Positions 16,522-25,135 of a stretch of 33,270 bases of DNA are shown one piece after another (the stretch's first letter is position 1; each line of letters begins with the position of its first letter). The translations under genes were made by a program, and so were the position numbers. The notes beneath the pieces are model-generated. The model was given only the letters and a program-made list of their open reading frames with translations, searched no databases and was not told where the DNA came from. Source of the stretch: Acidobacteriota bacterium (GTDB lineage: Bacteria; Acidobacteriota; Terriglobia; Acidiferrales; UBA7541); NCBI GenBank assembly GCA_003224525.1, contig QHZB01000220.1, positions 1 to 33,270 of the forward strand. Reading direction: 5' to 3'.

Positions 16522-18591
16522 ATGCGTCTGTACTTGCAGTCTGCATTGCCTCGAGCCGGTTTCAGCCTTTGTTGCGCCGCACTGTTGATGTTTGCTAGTT
16601 CAGGAGCAGCACAAGGCTTCGCCAGCAGCGACCTTTCTCGCTTGCGCGCCGTTGGCAGCGTCGAGCTGTCACCGGACGGCCGGCGCATCGCGTATACCGT
16701 GACCATGCGCGATCGGCCCGGCCGCCCCTACGGCCAACTCTGGATCCTGGATGTCGCCACGCAGAAATCCGTCCGCGTGGGCGGCGAAAAAGATTCCGGC
16801 GGCGGTCCACTCTGGTCGCCGGATGGCAAATCGTTCGTCTTTCAGGGGCACCAAGGTGAAAAGGACGGACTGTTCGTGGCGCGACCGGACGGGTCTGATG
16901 TCACATTTCTTGCCTCCCTGAGCGGCACTAACAGCCCGCTGCCGGGCACGGGCAACGACCTGACCTGGTCGCCCGACGGCAAGCAGCTCGCGTTCATCTC
17001 CTCGACTCCTGGCCCGGAAGCAGTGGAAGCCGCGGGCGATCCGATGGTGATCACCCGGTATCTCTATAAACCCGATGCCGGCGAAGGACTGACCAGGTTC
17101 AACGACAATCAGCGGCTGCACATTTTTGTGGTGGACGTGGCCACCAAGCAGGTGCGCCAGCTCACGCAAGGCAATTTCGACGAGCATTCGATTGACTGGT
17201 CGCCCGACGGCAAGGAGATTCTCTTTGCTTCGAATCGCGAGCCGAATCAGGATGAGTTTTTCAATTACGACATTTTCGCTTTAAAGACTGCGGACAACAG
17301 CATTCGCCGCCTCACCGCCACGGAATACAACGAGTACGAGCCGCTGTGGTCCCCGGACGGCAAGCACATCGTCTATCGCGGCACCAGGCGCGGTGTGACC
17401 GACCGCGAGACGACCATGGAAGACACCCACGTTTGGGTGATGAACGCCGACGGCAGCGACCGCCGCGAAATCGGCTCAGTCTTGGACAACCGCCAGGGTG
17501 CGCCGCGTTGGGTGCCGGACGGCAGCGCCGTGTACTTCACTCTTCAGGAGCGCGGCAGTAACCACTTGGTGCGGTTGCCGATCTCCGGCGGCAAGCCGGA
17601 ATACGTAGTGAAGGACGCCGGCATCGTCGCCAGTTGGTCCGTCGGCAAGGACGGCGCACTGGCGTACAGTTTCGCATCTTCACAGGACGCGACGGAACTC
17701 TATCTCAAAACGGCCGGCGGCGCGCCGCGAAAGATTACCGACTTAAATACGCAACTCTTCGCGGGAAAACCGATTGCCGAAGTCGAGTCGTTCACGTTCA
17801 CGAGCAACGACAACAAGTTCGAAGTTGAAGCGTTTCTCACCAAGCCGCTGGGGATGACTGCCACATCGAAACATCCTCTCATCGTCAATATTCACGGCGG
17901 GCCGCACGGGCAAAATGGCCCGGCATTCAACTTCAAAAATCAGGTCTACGCCGCCCGCGGCTGGGCCACCCTGAACGTCAATTATCGCGGTTCCACCGGC
18001 TACGGACAGAAGTTCGCCGACGCCGTCTTCGGCGACCAGGACGGAAACGAGGGACAGGATGTTCTGTACGCGGTGAGTGCGGCGGTGCGCCGTTACCTGT
18101 GGATCGATCGTGAGCGCCTGGGTATCGAGGGCGTGAGCTACGGCGGCCAACTCACCGACTGGCTCATCACCCAAACGAATGAATTCAGGGCCGCCGTGCC
18201 CATCGCCGGGATCGCTAACCTCGTCAGCTACAACTACATGACCTATTACAACCAGTATGAAGAAATGGAATTCGGCCAATTCCTGCATCAGGGAAACTTG
18301 ATGGATGTCGCCTGGGAACGCTCCGCGCTAAAGCATGTCGCTGCCGCGCACACGCCCACGATGTTGATGCACGGCGAAAATGACAACGATGTGCCCATCG
18401 CCGAGGCCGAGCAATTCTTCATCGCGCTGAAAGACGTGGGCACGGAGGCAATTTTCGTGCGCTATCCGCGCGAAGGCCACGGCCTCGCCGAAACCAAGCA
18501 TCAGATCGATTCCATCGACCGCTGCATCGCCTGGTACGAGAAACATTTCCCCAAGCCCGGCGCAGAAGGGGTCAGGAATGTTCAGCCCTAG
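16522..18591 (+). CDS. Secreted S9-family prolyl-oligopeptidase-like serine peptidase
   Basis: The 689-residue protein has a signal peptide (hydrophobic 13-30, cleavage near GAAQ). A PD40/WD40-type beta-propeller follows (about 40-410, with repeated WSPDGK units at 98-103, 149-154, 226-231 and 276-281). The C-terminal alpha/beta-hydrolase has IHGGPHG (457-463), the nucleophile elbow GVSYGG with S539, D621 in HGENDNDVP and H653 in EGHG. This is the dipeptidyl/acylaminoacyl-peptidase arrangement, in which the propeller restricts access to short peptides. It should act in the periplasm or outside. It diverges from padR-ADOP across a 249-base region with a promoter for each direction. A terminator follows at 18689-18712. 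Confidence 0.95.
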   Translation: MRLYLQSALPRAGFSLCCAALLMFASSGAAQGFASSDLSRLRAVGSVELSPDGRRIAYTVTMRDRPGRPYGQLWILDVATQKSVRVGGEKDSGGGPLWSPDGKSFVFQGHQGEKDGLFVARPDGSDVTFLASLSGTNSPLPGTGNDLTWSPDGKQLAFISSTPGPEAVEAAGDPMVITRYLYKPDAGEGLTRFNDNQRLHIFVVDVATKQVRQLTQGNFDEHSIDWSPDGKEILFASNREPNQDEFFNYDIFALKTADNSIRRLTATEYNEYEPLWSPDGKHIVYRGTRRGVTDRETTMEDTHVWVMNADGSDRREIGSVLDNRQGAPRWVPDGSAVYFTLQERGSNHLVRLPISGGKPEYVVKDAGIVASWSVGKDGALAYSFASSQDATELYLKTAGGAPRKITDLNTQLFAGKPIAEVESFTFTSNDNKFEVEAFLTKPLGMTATSKHPLIVNIHGGPHGQNGPAFNFKNQVYAARGWATLNVNYRGSTGYGQKFADAVFGDQDGNEGQDVLYAVSAAVRRYLWIDRERLGIEGVSYGGQLTDWLITQTNEFRAAVPIAGIANLVSYNYMTYYNQYEEMEFGQFLHQGNLMDVAWERSALKHVAAAHTPTMLMHGENDNDVPIAEAEQFFIALKDVGTEAIFVRYPREGHGLAETKHQIDSIDRCIAWYEKHFPKPGAEGVRNVQP

Positions 18592-18688
18592 CGGCTGCAA
18601 CTAAACTCCCGCCATCACAACGCCAAGTTCCGCAAGCACTCGTGATCGTAAGGAGTTTTTTACACACTGGAACTGCGGGGCCAAACAA

Positions 18689-18712
18689 AAAGCCCCAGTC
18701 ACTTGGGGCTTT
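18689..18712 (-). terminator. Rho-independent terminator after rplS
   Basis: AAAGCCCCA and TGGGGCTTT form a 9-bp stem with a 6-base loop. Read leftward it is followed by TTTTTGTTT-like bases, a proper U-tract for rplS. Read rightward it has a shorter T-run and may also stop the S9 peptidase transcript. Confidence 0.85.
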
Positions 18713-18746
18713 GTTCGTCGATTGGCGTGAAATCGAGTACGGCCGC

Positions 18747-19151
18747 TTAAGCCTTCGCTTCAGTTCCCGCGGTCGCCACCGCAGCCACTTCCTCGCGTCC
18801 CGCGCGCTTGATGCGGGCGGCCTTGCCCTTCAGATCGCGCAGGTAATACAGCCGTGCCCGGCGAACTTTACCCTTGCCGACCACTTCAATCGAGCTGATT
18901 GTGGGCGAGTGCAGCGGGAAAATGCGCTCGATGCCCACGCCAAAACTGACCCGCCGCACCGTAAACGTCGCGCTGGACGCCCGGCCCTTCTTGGAGATCA
19001 CCACGCCCTCGAAGGCCTGGAGGCGCTCCTTCACCTTCTCGCCTTCGCCTTCCTGCAGGCGGACGTTCACGCGCACGGTGTCGCCCGCGCGGAACTCGGG
19101 GAGGTCTTTGCGCAGTTGCGCTTCATGTAGTTTACGAATTGCCGGATTCAT
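18747..19151 (-). CDS. rplS: Large-subunit ribosomal protein bL19
   Basis: The 134-residue protein starts [13 protein letters not shown], with AAAGGAAA a few bases upstream; an in-frame extension upstream is not bL19-like. Family sequence is clear: [69 protein letters not shown]. It sits at the 30S/50S interface. The C-terminal tail ([17 protein letters not shown]) is a short lineage extension. It has its own promoter with a perfect TATAAT (19210-19238) and a terminator at 18689-18712, so it is now a single-gene unit although its neighbours in the ancestral operon (trmD, rnhB) are still on the same strand. Confidence 0.97.
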   Translation of the reverse strand: MNPAIRKLHEAQLRKDLPEFRAGDTVRVNVRLQEGEGEKVKERLQAFEGVVISKKGRASSATFTVRRVSFGVGIERIFPLHSPTISSIEVVGKGKVRRARLYYLRDLKGKAARIKRAGREEVAAVATAGTEAKA

Positions 19152-19209
19152 GTTCTTGTTTCCTTTTAGACCCACTCTGGCGGGGCCAACTCTCGAAAGA
19201 CAATCCATG

Positions 19210-19238
19210 ATTATAGACAAATCGCCACATTTTGCCTA
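19210..19238 (-). promoter_or_regulatory. rplS promoter
   Basis: Leftward TAGGCA (19233-19238), a 17-base spacer and perfect TATAAT (19210-19215). The leader is about 50 bases and GC-rich around GGCCCCGCC, possibly structured. Confidence 0.7.
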
Positions 19239-19308
19239 GCGGATTTCGCGGCAAAACGGTGACGTTTCCAACGTTTCGCCATCAGCGGTGGTCGTTCGTT
19301 TTCCGCGG

Positions 19309-20352
19309 CTAGGCCGGGGCCGGGACTGATGAATTCCGGCGAATAACCGTCTGCGCGAAGCGCTCCATCTCTTCGAGTTGTGGGCTGAATTGCAGCAGCA
19401 CGAGATCAACACCGGTACTTTCGAATTGCGCCAGGCGCTCCGCCACCTGTTCCGGGGTGCCAATTAGCCCAGACCGCAGGCCGCGATTCGAAACCGAATA
19501 ATCTTCCAGGGAAACGCGCTGCTCCAGCTGCGTTCCGGCAAGCCATTGCTGATAATTTGCGTAGCCTGCGGCGGATTGTTGAACATCCGTGATGCGCCGC
19601 AGCTCGTCCTGCGCTTCGCGCTCCGTTTCGCGGACAATCGCATATCCGGCAACGCCGAATTTGAGCGGCGGCAAATTGCGCCGCGCGCGGCGTTCGCGCA
19701 GATCCGCGATTTTTTCGCCGACGCGCTCCGGCGGATCGCCATGCATCAGATAGGCGTCGCATTTTTCGGCGATCAGCTCTTTGGCCGCCGGGGACTCGCC
19801 GCCCGCGTAAAGCGTTGGCCGCGGCTTCGCCACCGTTTTCGGTTCGAGGACGTTATCTTCCACGCGATAATACTTCCCGGAATATGAAAAATGGTCCTGC
19901 TTCCATACTCCATCCAAAACGTCGAGCCACTCGCTGGTGCGCGCGTAGCGGTCGTCATGCTGTTCGAACGCGACTCCATATTTGCGCGCTTCGTCCGCCC
20001 ACCACGAGGAAACCACGTTCAGCGTGAGCCGCCCATTGCTGATCTGATCGATGTTGGCCGCCTGCTTCGCGAGCAACGCCGGAAGATGGAACGTCGGCCG
20101 CACCGCCACCATTAACTCGATTCTCTCCGTCACCGCAGCCAGCGCCGCCGCCGTGGACCACGCATCCAGCGATGGCGCCTCGACGCCCTTGATGTCGTTA
20201 AGATTCAGCTCCGCGACGAGCGTCAGGTCGAATCCAATCTTCTCGCTCCGCTCGGCGAGCTTCTTCACATACGCCCAGCTCGTCTCCATGTTTTCGTTTT
20301 CCACGTTGCGCAGCCACCCGCCGAAAACGGGAAGCCAGTAGCCGTATCTCAT
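19309..20352 (-). CDS. LLM-class flavin-dependent monooxygenase (SsuD-like)
   Basis: The 347-residue bacterial-luciferase-fold protein shows FGGWLRNVENEN (10-21), ELNLNDIKGVEAPSLDAWST (48-67), RPTFHLPALLAKQAANIDQIS (85-105) and NVVSSWWADE (112-121). QHDDRYARTSEWLDVLDGVW (131-150) is characteristic of the SsuD/SfnG/NtaA branch. These enzymes use reduced FMN and O2 to oxidise or desulfonate small organic compounds. The reductase that supplies FMNH2 is not in the window. Its ATG overlaps the stop of the preceding ATP-grasp gene (ATGA, 20349-20352), so the two are coupled and probably act in one pathway. The substrate is unknown. Confidence 0.9.
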   Translation of the reverse strand: MRYGYWLPVFGGWLRNVENENMETSWAYVKKLAERSEKIGFDLTLVAELNLNDIKGVEAPSLDAWSTAAALAAVTERIELMVAVRPTFHLPALLAKQAANIDQISNGRLTLNVVSSWWADEARKYGVAFEQHDDRYARTSEWLDVLDGVWKQDHFSYSGKYYRVEDNVLEPKTVAKPRPTLYAGGESPAAKELIAEKCDAYLMHGDPPERVGEKIADLRERRARRNLPPLKFGVAGYAIVRETEREAQDELRRITDVQQSAAGYANYQQWLAGTQLEQRVSLEDYSVSNRGLRSGLIGTPEQVAERLAQFESTGVDLVLLQFSPQLEEMERFAQTVIRRNSSVPAPA

Positions 20353-21386
20353 CGCGGGCCTCCGCTGCTCACCACCGCGCGTTCCGGGCGGTTCTCTTGG
20401 TGCTGCTGCGCCTCGGTGATGAGAAAGTCAGCCAGCCGCGCGTAAGGATTGAAGCCGATGACGCGCACCGGATCGGCAACGAAATTCGAAAGCGCGTTCA
20501 CGTCGTAATAGAGCTGCCGGCCGGTCCGGTCATCGATCACATACTCGATGCCACCAACCTCGACGCCGGCAAGCTCCACAATTCGCTCCACGTCTTCGAT
20601 CGCCTGTTGCGGCGGCTCGTAGCCTTCCACTTTCATTCCGCTCTTTGGCGCATCCACCGGACAGGCAATGCGCGTCAGCTCTTCGCCTCGGGTGTTCTGG
20701 CAGATATCCGCCGGGCACAAGTTGTAACTCTCGCCGGTGATGTGAATCTGGATGGCATAGAGAAATTTCCCGCCAAGAACCTCAACGCGCGTGATGATTC
20801 CATGGCGCGCCGTAAACGCTTCCTGCACCAGCGCCGTGGAATCAATGCCGAAGTAAAGACGGTTCGCTTCCACGGCCGCGCCTAACTCGTCCTGCGAATT
20901 GAAGCGCTCGATCCCCGCGCCGCTCCCGCCGATGTTCGGCTTGATCACCACGGGATACCCGATGGCCTCCGCCGCCTGGAGCGCCTGCGACGGATGATTG
21001 ATGACCCGCGTTTTCGGATACGGCAATCCCAGTTTTTCCAGGTTGGTCAGTTGAAGCGCTTTCGAAATCTCATGATTGAAGCACCGGTAGCCATTTACGA
21101 CGCGCAAGCCCTTACCTTCAAGGTGCGCAAGGTAGTTGAGCGTATAGAAAATCCCGTGCCCCAGTCCCCGCTGCCACGCCGAAGGACTCATGCGATTGAA
21201 CAGCAGCGAATATTCTCGCTCCGGTGAAGCAACATCGTAGTTGTGGTGCCGCGCATCAATCTTCAGCCACGGCACGCCGCGTTCATCCAGCTGCTGAAAC
21301 AGCGGCCGGAACCAGTCCGGATGCTCGTAGTAAATGGCGATGGGCTTTTCGAGCCCCGACCGGTTCCCATCCGTTTCCGTGCTCAT
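20349..21386 (-). CDS. ATP-grasp ligase, RimK-like
   Basis: The preferred start is the ATG at 21384-21386, preceded by GAGAGG, giving 345 residues beginning MSTETDG. The ATP-grasp fold is seen in YPVVIKPNIGGSGAGIERF (about 144-162, with the ATP-contacting Lys K149) and VEVGGIEYVID (about 275-285). The metal-binding YYDVNALSNF has D295 and N297. Such enzymes couple ATP hydrolysis to joining a carboxylate with an amine or thiol through an acyl phosphate. Two Cys flank a polar segment (CPADIC). It overlaps the LLM gene by ATGA. The pair sits between trmD and rplS, interrupting the housekeeping order. The products are unknown. Confidence 0.88.
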   Translation of the reverse strand: MSTETDGNRSGLEKPIAIYYEHPDWFRPLFQQLDERGVPWLKIDARHHNYDVASPEREYSLLFNRMSPSAWQRGLGHGIFYTLNYLAHLEGKGLRVVNGYRCFNHEISKALQLTNLEKLGLPYPKTRVINHPSQALQAAEAIGYPVVIKPNIGGSGAGIERFNSQDELGAAVEANRLYFGIDSTALVQEAFTARHGIITRVEVLGGKFLYAIQIHITGESYNLCPADICQNTRGEELTRIACPVDAPKSGMKVEGYEPPQQAIEDVERIVELAGVEVGGIEYVIDDRTGRQLYYDVNALSNFVADPVRVIGFNPYARLADFLITEAQQHQENRPERAVVSSGGPR

Positions 21387-21603
21387 GAAACCTCTCGTAT
21401 CCCTTTCGAATCGCTCTCGTCGCAATCAGAATCGGCCACTGCTCCTGCCCGTGTTCTTCTAATTTGCGGAATCCTCGAATTCCAGCATCATATGATTTTC
21501 ACTAGCGGTTTTCTGCTTCATTGTTCAGCATACCGGATCCGGCGCGCTCTTATTCCCCACTCACCGCCACACACCTGGCTTCCTGCTCCCGTCCGGCAAG
21601 GCA

Positions 21604-22467
21604 CTAGATCAGGTCGGGACGATTGCGCTTGGTTTTTTCCAGCGCCGCGGCGCGCCTCCACTTCGCCACCTCCGCGTGATTGCCCCCCATCAGCACTTCC
21701 GGAACGCCCCAGCCACGGTACTCCGCCGGCCGCGTGTAATGCGGAAAATCAAGCAGAACGTGATTCGTAATCGGTGACTCGAGTTTCATGCGGCCAAGCG
21801 CATCCGCGGTCTCCGCTTGTAGGGGCGCAGCACCTGTCCCGCCTGCCCCGAGCCTCTCGGGGACCTTGTCGGGATGCTGCGCCCCGGCTGGAGGAAAGGT
21901 TGCCCCGGAAGACAGACTCTCGCTAAACGATTCATTCTGCGAGGACGCTTCGTTCCCAAGCGCGCCCGGAATCAGACGCGCCACGGCATCAATCACCAGC
22001 ATCGCGGGAAGTTCGCCGCCGCTCAAAACGAAGTTGCCGATCGAGATTTCCTCTGTTGCCAGATGCTCCGCCACGCGCTCGTCGACGCCTTCATATCTGC
22101 CGCAAATAAAAACGATGCGCTCGAGCTGCGCGTAGCGCCGCGCGGTCTCCTGATTGAATACTCTTCCAGCCGCGGACATCAAGACGATCGCGGTTCTTGG
22201 ATCGCGCGCGGTTTGTTGCCTCAGGTCCCCAACACTCTCTCCGAGAAGCGACTCCACCGCTTCGAAAAGCGGCTCTGGCTTCAGCACCATGCCCTCGCCA
22301 CCGCCGAAGGGCCGGTCATCCACGGTGCGATGACGATCCTTCGTGAATACCCGCAGATCCTGCACGTTCACCTCGACGAGCCCGGTTTCTCGCGCGCGCC
22401 GAAGTATTCCGTGATCGAACGGCCCGGCAAAGAACTCCGGGAAAATGGTGATTAGGTCAAATCGCAT
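21604..22467 (-). CDS. trmD: tRNA (guanine-N1-)-methyltransferase with an expanded interdomain linker
   Basis: TrmD methylates G37 of tRNAs using AdoMet. The start is the ATG giving MRFDLITIFPEFF; the product is 287 residues, about 40-50 longer than usual. The SPOUT knot is normal: FICGRYEGVDER (120-131) and ISIGNFVLSGGELPAM (141-156). After GNEASSQNESFSE (171-183) the family continues almost directly to LLDFPHYTRP, but here about 50 residues (184-235) intervene. Residues 195-216 of them are encoded by a long nested palindrome (21822-21885). E179 occupies the place of the catalytic Asp of Haemophilus TrmD. A weak -10 (TACACT, 22476-22481) would give an almost leaderless mRNA. Confidence 0.95.
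   Translation of the reverse strand: MRFDLITIFPEFFAGPFDHGILRRARETGLVEVNVQDLRVFTKDRHRTVDDRPFGGGEGMVLKPEPLFEAVESLLGESVGDLRQQTARDPRTAIVLMSAAGRVFNQETARRYAQLERIVFICGRYEGVDERVAEHLATEEISIGNFVLSGGELPAMLVIDAVARLIPGALGNEASSQNESFSESLSSGATFPPAGAQHPDKVPERLGAGGTGAAPLQAETADALGRMKLESPITNHVLLDFPHYTRPAEYRGWGVPEVLMGGNHAEVAKWRRAAALEKTKRNRPDLI
21822..21885. repeat. 64-bp nested palindromic element inside trmD
   Basis: The outer arms GGGGCGCAGCA (21822-21832) and TGCTGCGCCCC (21875-21885) are perfect. Inside are TCCCG/CGGGA (21837-21841 and 21870-21874) and CCCCGAG/CTCGGGG (21846-21852 and 21856-21862). The design resembles dispersed REP/MITE-like palindromes. It is translated in frame as part of TrmD. Confidence 0.9.
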
Positions 22468-22865
22468 CTGCCGCCAGTGTAGCAAACAGGAGGGCAGCTT
22501 CGAGCCTAGCTTGAGGTGCGGCCAGTGGATTAGGCGGGTGATCTACGGGCGGAGAACTGGAGCCACACTCCGCCGGTCGCGGACCGGGAGGTCCGTCCGA
22601 GAACGCATAGCCAGCCGCCGGAAGACCTGCTTATCGGGAGTTGTGCGGCTTACCGGTAATCCTCGTAAATGCTCACTCCCACCAAGTCAAGGGTCCAGCG
22701 ACCAACCCGCGTTCGATCCGAGTGAGAGCTAGGAAACCGTAGCTGCCAGAAAGTGCCATGGTCCAATTCTGTTCCTTCGAACAGGTCCTTCGCGCTTCCA
22801 CATTGCCCTAATCTTGGAGTTATGCTTGGCAGATAGAGTTGATTTCAATCTCCGGGAGTTGCCCA
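22468..22865. other. Intergenic region between divergent trmD and the GH44 gene
   Basis: No supported gene or known RNA. A hairpin CGGACC-GGGA-GGTCCG lies at 22580-22595. The region must hold the trmD promoter (possible TACACT -10 at 22476-22481) and the promoter of the rightward lipoprotein gene; no strong -35/-10 pair was found for the latter. Confidence 0.5.
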
Positions 22866-25103
22866 ATGGCGCTGTCGATCCTCTCAAGGAGACTTCATTG
22901 TCTGTTGCTGATAGCTCTGCTGGTAGTCGTGTTGGCAGGCTGCGGCGCCTATGGGACCGGCAACAACGGGGGCGGAGGAAGTTCGACGGTTCCTCCGGTC
23001 CCGGTGGGTCTGCTAGCCACTGCCGGGAACGCGCAAGTATCGCTGTCCTGGACGGCAAGCAACGGTGCAACGCTCTATTACGTCAAGCGCTCCACGACAA
23101 GCGGCGGTCCGTACCCACAAATTTCCTCTCCATCAGCAACCAGCTATACCGACACGGGTCTCACAAACGGGATAAGATACTTCTACGTCGTTTCGGCATA
23201 TAACTCTGCTGGCCAGAGCGCAAATTCGTCAGAAGTGAATGCAACACCCACGGCGCCCGCCACCCCGCCTGCGGCGCCGGCAAATTTAGAGGCTACAGCA
23301 GGAAATGCCCAGGTCAGTCTATCTTGGACGGCAAGTAGCGGGGCAACCAGTTATCATGTCAAGCGCTCGACCACCGGCGGAAGCAGCTACATGCAAATCG
23401 CGGCCCCGGCGGCCGCCAGCTACTCCGACACCGGCCTGACGAACGGCACCGCCTACTACTACGTCGTCTCCGCGCTAAACGCGGCTGGCGAAAGCGCCAA
23501 CTCCACACCAGCGACGGCTACGCCAGCCAACCTCGCGGCGGACGTGACCATCACCATCGATCCTGCCAAGACCAAGCTCATCTCCCCGTACATCTACGGC
23601 ATTAATTTCTATAACGGCGTCTCCGGCGCACCAGTGCTGCTCACCTTTGATCGCGCGGGAGGCAATCGTTGGACCGCCTACAACTGGGAAAGCAACGCCT
23701 CCAACGCCGGCAGCGACTATTTCTACCAAAACGATGGCTATCTGAGCAGTAGCAATGTTCCGGCAGAAGCACTCCGGAGCTTTATTGCCGGAGATCAGGG
23801 CGCGGGCCTGGCAAGCCTCGTAACCTTCCAGCTACAAGGCTACGTGTCCGCGGATGAAAGCGGCCCGGTGGCTCGTCCCTTCCCCAATTTGTCGCGGTTC
23901 AAGCAAGTCATCGAAAAAAAGAGCACAAGGGACGCCACGCCGTTCACGACGAACCCTCCCACCACCGACGCCTACGTGTATATGGATGAGTTCGCTTGGG
24001 CCCTGGACCAGAAATTTCCCGGCCAAGGCATCTTCGGGGCGGCTGCAGGGCTCCCGGGGATTACGCCGGCCCTTCCGACGTTTATCAGCCTCGATAACGA
24101 ACCGGATCTCTGGAATTCCACGCACGAAGAGGTCCAAGGCTCGGCGAATACTTCATCGGACAACTACATAGCCAAGGCCGTAACGCTCTCAAAAGCCTTG
24201 AAAGACCAGTTCCCGAATGTTGTGATTTTTGGGCCCGTGAACTATGGCTTCAACGGGATCTACAGTTGGCAAGGGGAGGCCGGTGCCGGGTTCTCCAGCA
24301 ACTTTTGGTTCGCCGACAAGTACCTCGCAGGGACAAAGACTGCTTCCGCAGCATATGGTAAGCCACTCGTCGATGTGTACGATTTCCATTGGTATTCAGA
24401 GGCCACCGACGGCACGACGCGGGTCATCAACATGAACGGCGCGAGCCTCACGGACGCGCAAGTGCAGGCTATCGTGCAGAGTCCCCGCAGCTTGTGGGAT
24501 ACCACCTTCAAAGAAAATTCTTGGATTACGAACTCTGTGCTCGGTGGGCCGATCTACATCCTCAAACGCCTACAAGCCAAGATCGATGCGGCAAATCCGG
24601 GAATGAAGATTGCGATAACGGAATACGAAAACGGAGGCTTCAACCATATTGCCGGAACAATTGCGCAGGCCGATAACCTCGGCGTTTTCGGAAGCGAAGG
24701 CGTTTTCGCAGCGAATTTCTGGCCACCGGGAGGCACTTACTCCTATGCTCTCGCTGGATTTCGCGCTTTCCGCGGCTTCGACGGGGCCAGCGCCAATTTC
24801 GGTGACACTTCGCTGCAAACAACTTCCAGCAGCGTGAAAGACGTGGTCGTTTACGCGAGTTCGGACAGCGCCACACCGGGCCGCTTCGTCTTCGTGGCCA
24901 TCAATCGCTCCAACGCCAGCAAAGTGACCGCCATCGACGGCCAATCTCTCAACGGCACCGCGCACCTCTATCAGATGACGTCGGCTTCTGGCGCGGGGCA
25001 GACCGTCGTCCAGCCCGTGTCAATTGGAACGATGCCGGTAAGCGGATCGTCGCTGACCATCACGCTTCCCGCGTATAGCGTGACTACGATTGACGCCAGG
25101 TAG
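22866..25103 (+). CDS. Lipoprotein with two FN3 domains and a GH44 catalytic domain
   Basis: The start is the ATG for MALSILSRRLH, with GGGAG about seven bases upstream, giving 745 residues. A lipoprotein signal peptide ends in VLAGC (Cys26), so the protein is probably lipid-anchored. A Gly-rich linker precedes two similar fibronectin type III domains (about 44-129 and 136-221), both containing GNAQVSLSWTAS. The GH44 domain begins at VTITIDPAKTKLISPYIYGINFY. The acid/base E412 is in SLDNEPDLW and the nucleophile E586 in IAITEYENGG; VYDFHWYSE and GVFAANFWPPGG also match. GH44 enzymes cut beta-1,4-glucans and xyloglucan. It lies on the opposite strand between trmD and rimM. Confidence 0.92.
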   Translation: MALSILSRRLHCLLLIALLVVVLAGCGAYGTGNNGGGGSSTVPPVPVGLLATAGNAQVSLSWTASNGATLYYVKRSTTSGGPYPQISSPSATSYTDTGLTNGIRYFYVVSAYNSAGQSANSSEVNATPTAPATPPAAPANLEATAGNAQVSLSWTASSGATSYHVKRSTTGGSSYMQIAAPAAASYSDTGLTNGTAYYYVVSALNAAGESANSTPATATPANLAADVTITIDPAKTKLISPYIYGINFYNGVSGAPVLLTFDRAGGNRWTAYNWESNASNAGSDYFYQNDGYLSSSNVPAEALRSFIAGDQGAGLASLVTFQLQGYVSADESGPVARPFPNLSRFKQVIEKKSTRDATPFTTNPPTTDAYVYMDEFAWALDQKFPGQGIFGAAAGLPGITPALPTFISLDNEPDLWNSTHEEVQGSANTSSDNYIAKAVTLSKALKDQFPNVVIFGPVNYGFNGIYSWQGEAGAGFSSNFWFADKYLAGTKTASAAYGKPLVDVYDFHWYSEATDGTTRVINMNGASLTDAQVQAIVQSPRSLWDTTFKENSWITNSVLGGPIYILKRLQAKIDAANPGMKIAITEYENGGFNHIAGTIAQADNLGVFGSEGVFAANFWPPGGTYSYALAGFRAFRGFDGASANFGDTSLQTTSSSVKDVVVYASSDSATPGRFVFVAINRSNASKVTAIDGQSLNGTAHLYQMTSASGAGQTVVQPVSIGTMPVSGSSLTITLPAYSVTTIDAR

Positions 25104-25135
25104 AGCGGCCCGCCTGTTTCTTCGGCCCGGTCTTC

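Noticed and set aside
22580-22595. Hairpin CGGACC-GGGA-GGTCCG as a terminator or RNA gene
   Set aside because: There is no T-run after it, and the surrounding sequence shows no tRNA, RNase P, SRP or tmRNA consensus.
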